Positions 59,457-64,000 of a DNA stretch of 64,000 bases are shown one piece after another. The number at the start of each line of letters is the position of its first letter. Position 1 is the first letter of the stretch. The stretch is from UBA7672 sp041166025 (GTDB lineage: Bacteria; Pseudomonadota; Alphaproteobacteria; Caulobacterales; Hyphomonadaceae). The stretch covers positions 18,194 to 82,193 of the forward strand of contig JBEAMJ010000097.1 of NCBI GenBank assembly GCA_041166025.1. Direction: 5' to 3'. The notes beneath the pieces are model-generated. The model saw only the letters and a program-made list of their open reading frames with translations. It was not told where the DNA came from and ran no database searches. The translations under genes were made by a program, and so were the position numbers.

Positions 59457-59508
59457 CCCGTTGACCGTACTCGCGCGTAGTGAAGCTGGGGAGCAGAGGA
59501 GAGAGACG

Positions 59509-59733
59509 ATGATCCGGTTCGCACTGCCTGCCCTGCTTCTGGCGCTTGCCGCCTGCACAACGCCGGGCATGCCTGAAAACGAGCTTACCCAGCAGCAGGT
59601 CTGCGTCGCCCACAACGAGAACGACCCTGCCCAGCGTGATCGCTGCCTGGTCAACGCCGCTTCGCGCAACGAGACCGCGCCGGATGTCCGCCCGATGGAT
59701 CTTCCGATCCGCAATGGCCAGCTTGGCGACTAG
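59509..59733 (+). CDS. Small lipoprotein
   Basis: The 74-residue protein has a clear lipoprotein signal (FALPALLLALAAC, Cys16, then TTPG). The mature part of 58 residues is hydrophilic, contains two Cys (QVCVAHNEN and DRCLVNAAS) that may pair, and ends PIRNGQLGD. I recognise no family. A GGAGAGAG precedes the ATG at 59509. Its end overlaps the convergent LysE-family gene by four bases. Confidence 0.65.
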   Translation: MIRFALPALLLALAACTTPGMPENELTQQQVCVAHNENDPAQRDRCLVNAASRNETAPDVRPMDLPIRNGQLGD

Positions 59734-60356
59734 CGTCCCGTCGCCGACCAGGTGAGATAGACGGCGAACGCCGCCGACACGACCATCGCCAGCGCGGCGA
59801 TCCGGAAGAAGCCGGTTGCAAATGCCTGCGACTGGAAGCGACGTGCGAGCGCATCTGCGCCTGCTGCATAGACCATCAGGCCGAACATCTCGCACACGGT
59901 GACCGTCGCCATGCTGATCATGACTTGCGGAAGGAGATCGCGGTCTGGATTGAAATAGGTCGGCAGGAGCCCGCCGAAATAGACCAGCGCATTGGGATTG
60001 GCGAGCTGCAGCCCCAGGCCGTGCGCAAACAGCCGGGCCTTCGGCGGCGGCTCGCGGCGCAGCAGGTCGACCGGCGCGCCGAACGCCGTCTTCCACGCCA
60101 GAAAGACGATGAAGGCGATCCCCGCAACCTTGAATGCAAGGAAGGCTTCGGGAAACGCCCGGGCGATCAGTGCAACGCCGGCGGCCGCCAGTGCGATCCA
60201 GACCAGATTGGCCCCGCATATCCCCAGCGCCGGGATCACCGAAGGCCAGAAGCCGTAGCGGATCGACGCGGTCGTCACGAGCATCACCGCCGGCCCGGGC
60301 GTCAGTCCGCCGGCGATGAACAGCAAGGTGAAATTGACCCAGACCCAGAACTCCAT
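59730..60356 (-). CDS. LysE/RhtB-family amino acid exporter
   Basis: The 208-residue inner-membrane protein has six transmembrane helices. Its N-terminus contains LLFIAGGLTPGPAVMLVTTA (about residues 11-30), the P-G-P motif of the LysE superfamily, and GLGLQLANPNALVYFGGLLP is the matching second-half motif. It is likely to export an amino acid or homoserine-lactone-like compound. A promoter (CTGACT, 17 bases, TATAGA) ends 7 bases before the ATG, so the mRNA should be leaderless. Confidence 0.88.
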   Translation of the reverse strand: MEFWVWVNFTLLFIAGGLTPGPAVMLVTTASIRYGFWPSVIPALGICGANLVWIALAAAGVALIARAFPEAFLAFKVAGIAFIVFLAWKTAFGAPVDLLRREPPPKARLFAHGLGLQLANPNALVYFGGLLPTYFNPDRDLLPQVMISMATVTVCEMFGLMVYAAGADALARRFQSQAFATGFFRIAALAMVVSAAFAVYLTWSATGR

Positions 60357-60363
60357 CGCGGCG

Positions 60364-60392
60364 TCTATAGGGCTCGCACGGAGTTGAGTCAG
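60364..60392 (-). promoter_or_regulatory. Putative promoter of the LysE-family gene (leaderless)
   Basis: On the minus strand CTGACT (60392-60387) and TATAGA (60369-60364) are 17 bases apart. The -10 element ends 7 bases before the ATG at 60356, placing the start of transcription at or next to the initiation codon. There is no Shine-Dalgarno sequence. Confidence 0.55.
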
Positions 60393-60462
60393 CGGGCGCT
60401 ATCCCTGGTTGCCCCGCCGGACGCCTGCGCTAAACAGGCGTGCAGGTGGAGGCGCAACCCGC

Positions 60463-60960
60463 ATGACGATCCGCAAACTGGCTTGCAGCAGCCTCAGCGT
60501 GCTCGCTGTCTTCCTGTCGTCCGCCTGCGGCAGCCAGCAGCGCGACACGACCCCCGCCTCGGCCACGGTCGCTGCCGCAGAACCGGCGCCGCCCTCCGCC
60601 GCGCCGCCGCTGCCGCCCGGCGTGCCGCCCCTGCCCGCCGACCTGCTCGCCGCAGGCTCACCGCAGGCCCGCGACGAGCTTTACTGCTCGGCCCTCATCT
60701 ATGCCGAGAACCCCGATGTCTCCGACGCACTTGCCCCGGTCGACGAAGCCCAGCTGCGCAAACGCCAGGCGCTCGGCTTCATCATCGGCGAGGCCGGGAT
60801 CAACCGCATGGTCGGCGAGAAGGCCATACACGCCACCCATGCCCGCGCAATCGCGGACGCCTACGCCGCCAAGGTCGACAAGGATCTCAAGGCCGGCGCT
60901 CCGCGCATCACGCTCGAGGACTGCAACACGCGCGCCCGGGCAATCCCGATCCCGGAATAG
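60463..60960 (+). CDS. Putative lipoprotein of a tandem LYC-motif pair (first)
   Basis: The 165-residue protein has a signal with lipobox (LSVLAVFLSSACGS, Cys20), then a Pro/Ala-rich linker and a helical domain starting with SPQARDELYCSALIYAENPD (about residues 66-85) and ending with a second Cys in ITLEDCNTRARAI. The protein encoded 12 bases downstream has the same pattern. I recognise no named family. The two Cys probably form a disulphide. A GGTGGAGG lies 11 bases before the ATG. Confidence 0.65.
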   Translation: MTIRKLACSSLSVLAVFLSSACGSQQRDTTPASATVAAAEPAPPSAAPPLPPGVPPLPADLLAAGSPQARDELYCSALIYAENPDVSDALAPVDEAQLRKRQALGFIIGEAGINRMVGEKAIHATHARAIADAYAAKVDKDLKAGAPRITLEDCNTRARAIPIPE

Positions 60961-60972
60961 GAGCGGCCCCTT

Positions 60973-61542
60973 ATGAAGCTCAAGCCCCGCCAGCTGATCG
61001 GGCTCGTCGCCATCGTCGTGTTCGGGGGCGGCCTGATCTGGCGCGCGACGCAGCCCAGCGAGCGCGAGGTGATGGAGCAGCGTCTGGCCAGCCTGCCGTC
61101 GATCAGTGCCCCCACGGACCTGCCAGCGCTTCCGCCCGTGACGCTGCCTCCGCTCACCACGCCGACCGTCACGACTGGCCATCCCGAAGGAGACAAGGCG
61201 CTCTGGGAGCTGTCGGGCATCGACTACTTCACGCTCGGCTCCCAGGCCGCGCGCGACGATCTTTACTGCGCTGGCGTGCTCAGCGCTGAGTTCGAGGCGA
61301 TCAAGGCCGGCGGGCATCCTGACCGGATGTCGATCCTGATCCGTGACAGCCGGGCGCTCGATGATGCGGGTCTTGCAAAGCTCAAGGCCGAGAATGCGAT
61401 CGACAATGCCGGCGCCGGCGCCTCGCTCGCCTGGGCTGACAGGGCCGCCAGGGACTACGACGCCAATGCGCTGCGTCTGTCGGTTGCCGACTGCACGCAG
61501 CGCGCTGCTGCGCTCGCCGATGTGACGGAAGCGGGGAAGTAG
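60973..61542 (+). CDS. Putative periplasmic protein of a tandem LYC-motif pair (second)
   Basis: The 189-residue protein has one N-terminal hydrophobic helix (LIGLVAIVVFGGGLIW, residues 8-23) and no lipobox, so it is more likely a membrane-anchored protein. A Pro-rich linker leads to a helical domain with LGSQAARDDLYCAGVLSAEF (about residues 87-106) and the second Cys in RLSVADCTQRAAAL. The spacing and the motif ARDxLYC...DCxxRA match the protein just upstream; the two arose by duplication. Confidence 0.65.
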   Translation: MKLKPRQLIGLVAIVVFGGGLIWRATQPSEREVMEQRLASLPSISAPTDLPALPPVTLPPLTTPTVTTGHPEGDKALWELSGIDYFTLGSQAARDDLYCAGVLSAEFEAIKAGGHPDRMSILIRDSRALDDAGLAKLKAENAIDNAGAGASLAWADRAARDYDANALRLSVADCTQRAAALADVTEAGK

Positions 61543-61543
61543 G

Positions 61544-62479
61544 CTACCGTCTCTGCTCCGGCAGGCGCGGGTCGCACACAACAAGCCCCGCCGTCACGTC
61601 TGCAAGCTTCCAGAACGCATCGTCCTCGTCAGCAAAACGTGCACAGCGTTCCGCCACAGGTCGCGCGATCTCCGGATCGCTCGCGGCTTGCCCGGCGCGG
61701 CCCAGCGCTGCGGCAAACCCGTCCGTGTAGAGCACATCCTGAAGCAACGAACGCCCATCGGCCGCAATGAGCCTGACCGACAGCGTATCGCCGGCCTCCA
61801 GCGCCGCCATCAGCTGCGGCAGCGGTTCATCGCGCAGATTGCGGGATGCGTAGAAGATCATTGCATCCGGCGGATCGTGTCCGCCATTCACCGGCGTCCT
61901 GGGCGCCTCCATCGCTCCCGCTTCGGCTGCGAACAGCACCCCGGAGGCGCCCTTGATCTCGAGCCGCGCCTCCTCGACGCCGGCTGCAAGCTGGGTGATG
62001 TGCGGGGAAACGAACTGGAAGAAGTAGGGCTCCAGCGTCCCCGAGGGCGCCCGGTATTCGAGCGACACCGTGGTGCGTTTGGCTTTCGCCCCGCCGAGAT
62101 TGTCCGGCAGCTCGTCGATCACCAGCGGCCGCCCGGCGGGCCCGCCATTGGCGCGCATCCCGAAGAGATTGATCTCGGCCCGCGAGCCATAGTCCTCGCC
62201 GCCCTCGCTGACGCGCTCACGCGTCTGGAAGAACCAGGCGATCGAACCTGCGATACCGGAGGCTTCCCCGGACCCGCTGCCGAAGTCGCTCATCGGATCG
62301 CACTGCGCCGAGCTGAGGCAATGCCGCAGCAGCAGCGGCCACATCGCACCCTTGTCGGCAATATCGGCCACGACTGCATCCGATGCGGCGCGCGCCGGCT
62401 CGGCCGGCTCGCAGGCCGCCAGCAGCACAATCGGAGCAAGCAGAGCGCTAGACCTGAACATGGCGCACATCATAGTCAT
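61544..62479 (-). CDS. Hypothetical lipoprotein
   Basis: The 311-residue protein has a lipoprotein signal (SALLAPIVLLAAC, Cys23). The mature part has a Cys pair near residues 54-60 (HCLSSAQCDP) and another at the C-terminus (ERCARFA and VVCDPRLP), with a beta-rich centre (TTVSLEYRAPSGTLEPYFFQ). I recognise no family. Its start overlaps the end of the FAD monooxygenase gene by 32 bases (ATG 62479, with AGGAC 7-8 bases upstream). An ATG at 62461 is an alternative. The arrangement suggests co-transcription. Confidence 0.65.
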   Translation of the reverse strand: MTMMCAMFRSSALLAPIVLLAACEPAEPARAASDAVVADIADKGAMWPLLLRHCLSSAQCDPMSDFGSGSGEASGIAGSIAWFFQTRERVSEGGEDYGSRAEINLFGMRANGGPAGRPLVIDELPDNLGGAKAKRTTVSLEYRAPSGTLEPYFFQFVSPHITQLAAGVEEARLEIKGASGVLFAAEAGAMEAPRTPVNGGHDPPDAMIFYASRNLRDEPLPQLMAALEAGDTLSVRLIAADGRSLLQDVLYTDGFAAALGRAGQAASDPEIARPVAERCARFADEDDAFWKLADVTAGLVVCDPRLPEQRR

Positions 62480-63629
62480 AGATCCAGTCCTGCCGCGAGC
62501 GCACGAAGGCGGGAAACAGCCGGTCAGCCAGTTTCATCGGGCCGTAGGTCGCCGCCTGCGTCAGAGCATTCGAGCGATGGAACAGGCCCATGTTCGCCCG
62601 CGCGCTGGCGAGCACCTTTGTCGCGCGCGGCTTGCGCAGCTGCTCGTAGCGGGTAAGCGCGTCCTGCGAGACGCCATGCGCCTGCAGGCATTTGGCCAGC
62701 ACGATCGCATCCTCGATCGCCATCGCAGCGCCCTGCGCCTGGAAGGGCGGCATGGGATGGCAGGCATCGCCGAGCAGAACGACGCGATCGCCCGACCAGG
62801 TGGGCAGAGGATCGCGGTCGAACAGCGCCCAGACAAAGCATTGGCTGGCGGAGACAAGAATGTCCGGGATCGGCGGCGCCCAGCCGCCGAAATCGTCGGC
62901 AAGATCCGTCGGGTTTCCAGGCTGGTCCCAGCTTTCGCCGGGCCATCTGTCCGTCTCGACCACGCCGACGAAATTGATCAGCTCGCCGCGTCGGATGCGA
63001 TAGGTAACGGCATGACGTCCAGGCCCCGCCCACACGATTGCGGCCTGCGGCAGGTCGGGCGCGACATCGGCCGGAACGGTCATGCGCCAGGCGACAGCGC
63101 CGGTATAGCGCGGCTCCTGCTCCACCATCATCTGCCGCCGCACGGTCGAGCGCATCCCGTCGGCGCCGACCAGCAGGTCGCATGGCACGATGGCGCCCGT
63201 GTCGAGCCCGACGCGCAGGCCATCGCGATCGCGCACATACGCGGAGACGCGCGCGCCCAGCCTCACCGCCACGCCCGCAAACGCCGCCGCGCGCGCAAGC
63301 ACCTCGATCAGGTCGGCGCGATGGACGTGAATGTAGGGCGAGCCGTAGCGCCTGCGCGCCTCCTGCGCGATCGGGATCGAGAATACCTTCTCGCCCGTGC
63401 GCCCGATCCGCATCTCCAGCGTCAGAGGCGTCGAGCCGGCCTGCGCGACGGCTTCCAGCACGCCGAGCCCGGCCAGGCCCTTGGTTGCGTTGGGCGACAG
63501 CTGGATACCCGCGCCAACATCGGTGAGCGCCTGCGCGCGCTCCACCAGCTCCACCTCGAAGCCGACCTTGGCCAGCGCAATGGCCGCGCTGAGCCCCCCG
63601 ATCCCGCCGCCTGCAATCACCACCTTCAT
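62448..63629 (-). CDS. FAD-dependent monooxygenase (salicylate hydroxylase-like)
   Basis: The 393-residue flavoprotein has the group A aromatic hydroxylase motifs: VIAGGGIGGLSAAIAL (about residues 3-18, FAD-binding), DLLVGADGMRSTVRR with the DG fingerprint, and GDACHPMPPFQAQGAAMAIE (about 281-300). The closest well-known relatives are salicylate and 3-hydroxybenzoate hydroxylases, which need NAD(P)H and O2. The substrate cannot be told. The ATG at 63629 was chosen because a TTG two codons earlier is less likely; GCTATTTC just upstream looks like a -10 element. Confidence 0.88.
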   Translation of the reverse strand: MKVVIAGGGIGGLSAAIALAKVGFEVELVERAQALTDVGAGIQLSPNATKGLAGLGVLEAVAQAGSTPLTLEMRIGRTGEKVFSIPIAQEARRRYGSPYIHVHRADLIEVLARAAAFAGVAVRLGARVSAYVRDRDGLRVGLDTGAIVPCDLLVGADGMRSTVRRQMMVEQEPRYTGAVAWRMTVPADVAPDLPQAAIVWAGPGRHAVTYRIRRGELINFVGVVETDRWPGESWDQPGNPTDLADDFGGWAPPIPDILVSASQCFVWALFDRDPLPTWSGDRVVLLGDACHPMPPFQAQGAAMAIEDAIVLAKCLQAHGVSQDALTRYEQLRKPRATKVLASARANMGLFHRSNALTQAATYGPMKLADRLFPAFVRSRQDWIYDYDVRHVQV

Positions 63630-63734
63630 GCGCAAGCGAAATAGCCTGCGCTGCCCGCGCCGTCACGGACAGACGCAAGGCGACCGGCGCCGCAGGAGCG
63701 GCGGCCGACCATGCTGACATGTCGAAAAGCAAAC

Positions 63735-63779
63735 TGGAGCGGGCGATGAGATTCGAACTCACGACCCCGACCTTGGCAA
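63735..63779 (-). other. tRNA-Gly(GCC) 3' fragment, attachment site of an integrative element
   Basis: On the minus strand 63779 to 63735 reads the 3' part of a tRNA-Gly with anticodon GCC: anticodon loop TTGCCAA, the right half of the anticodon stem, the variable loop, a T arm with GTGAG/CTCAT pairing around TTCGAAT, the acceptor half CGCCCGC and the end TCCA. Upstream of the loop the sequence no longer pairs, so there is no D arm or 5' half. This is the usual leftover of integration into a tRNA gene; the intact copy should lie beyond the right end of the element. Confidence 0.85.
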
Positions 63780-63796
63780 AGTTGGGGTCCGAGATT

Positions 63797-63825
63797 TCTG
63801 GAGGTCTATGCAGATGTCTGGAGGT
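63797..63825 (+). repeat. Direct repeats TCTGGAGGT next to the attachment site
   Basis: TCTGGAGGT occurs at 63797-63805 and 63817-63825, 20 bases apart, two turns of the helix. A weaker copy (GCTGGAGTT) lies at 63859-63867. The position between the core site and the integrase gene fits arm-type integrase binding sites. Confidence 0.6.
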
Positions 63826-63898
63826 ATCCAAAAGCCCATAAAATGGGGCATTTCGATTGCTGGAGTTTCCCGAGCATGGCTGTTGGTTTCCCCTGACT

Positions 63899-63923
63899 GA
63901 TTGCTGTACGATTGCCAGCAATC
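63899..63923. promoter_or_regulatory. Palindrome upstream of the integrase gene
   Basis: A perfect 8-bp inverted repeat GATTGCTG/CAGCAATC (63899-63906 and 63916-63923) with a nine-base centre stands 13 bases before the integrase ATG. It overlaps the expected promoter or leader, so it could be an operator for a repressor or excisionase, or an mRNA hairpin that limits integrase synthesis. Confidence 0.5.
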
Positions 63924-63936
63924 AGAAAGGTTCGCG

Positions 63937-64000
63937 ATGCAAGCCAAGATCAGCAAGCGGATTGTCGATGCGGCGGAAGCCTCCGGTGGCGACGCTTTCA
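63937..64000 (+). CDS. Tyrosine-type integrase, N-terminal fragment (cut by window end)
   Basis: The first 21 codons read MQAKISKRIVDAAEASGGDA followed by Phe. This is the start of the arm-type DNA-binding domain of P4-like tyrosine integrases, which open with a Lys/Thr/Lys-rich strand followed by VDAxxx...G. AGAAAGG is 7 bases before the ATG. The rest, including the catalytic Arg-His-Arg-Tyr, is outside the window. The call rests on the short N-terminus and on the tRNA attachment site 150 bases upstream, and is strong together. Confidence 0.7.
   Translation, partial: MQAKISKRIVDAAEASGGDAF

Larger units (their letters stand above)
63735..64000. mobile_element. Left border of an integrative element
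   Basis: The element starts at the tRNA-Gly 3' fragment and runs off the right edge. Evidence: the attachment fragment, two 9-bp direct repeats 20 bases apart, a 25-base palindrome, and the beginning of an integrase gene. The bases after 63785 are richer in A+T than the surrounding host genes. Size, cargo and type (prophage, island, ICE) cannot be told from this window. Confidence 0.75.

Noticed and set aside
1..64000. CRISPR arrays, rRNA genes, insertion sequences, plasmid or phage replication origins
   Set aside because: None seen: no regular spaced repeats, no transposase, no rRNA sequence. The only mobile signal is the integrase border at the right end.

Overview
This 64 kb window is a GC-rich chromosomal segment from an alphaproteobacterium, most likely of the Hyphomonadaceae or a close relative in the Caulobacterales/Hyphomonadales. 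The evidence is the mix of alphaproteobacterial marker families (MmcB, RpoE/ChrR-type ECF pair, rsmB-rpe-heparinase-purH order, split sdhCDA/sdhB), the ethylmalonyl-CoA-type mcl/mch pair, and a beta-helix/diheme cytochrome pair whose family was named after a Hyphomonas locus. No rRNA, CRISPR array or insertion sequence is visible. The only tRNA sequence is a 3' fragment of tRNA-Gly at the right end.

Left part (1-22.5 kb): leucine biosynthesis (leuD, leuB) surrounds a VOC protein and a decayed GNAT gene. Next comes a full-length aspartate-semialdehyde dehydrogenase homologue that lacks both catalytic residues. Then follow transporters (ChaA-like, RarD), an HPt-like protein, a PP2A-type phosphatase, a serine hydrolase, pyridoxal kinase, and the overlapping mcl/mch pair. 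Succinate dehydrogenase is split: sdhCDA form a tight overlapping operon behind a near-consensus promoter, while sdhB lies 2.5 kb further on behind GST, DUF805 and SUFU-like genes. A compact arsenic cassette (aquaporin, ArsC, PAT/ArsN-like acetyltransferase) follows sdhB.

Centre (22.5-45.7 kb): truB-rpsO-pnp with clear terminators; a membrane protein with a broken tandem copy of its own C-terminus; an uncharacterised envelope locus (parallel beta-helix lipoprotein, membrane protein, diheme cytochrome c); RcnB-like protein; a zinc phospholipase C-like protein carrying a C-terminal DUF4332 domain; VWA protein. The conserved purH / heparinase / rpe / rsmB block is interrupted by a CapD-like polysaccharide enzyme. 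An ECF sigma factor and a ChrR-like anti-sigma factor lacking N-terminal zinc ligands, and mmcB, complete this part.

Right part (45.7-64 kb): MFS transporter, FkbM methyltransferase, zincin, Coq4-like protein, and a four-gene secreted cluster (S8 protease lipoprotein, membrane-anchored propeptide-like protein, lipoprotein, M23 lipoprotein). Then gpmA, a single-domain RibD-like deaminase, cspA, ygfZ, tag, a cupin protein, a LysE exporter, two related small secreted proteins and a FAD monooxygenase. The window ends at the left border of an integrative element: a tRNA-Gly(GCC) 3' fragment, direct repeats, a palindrome, and the first 21 codons of a tyrosine-integrase-like gene.
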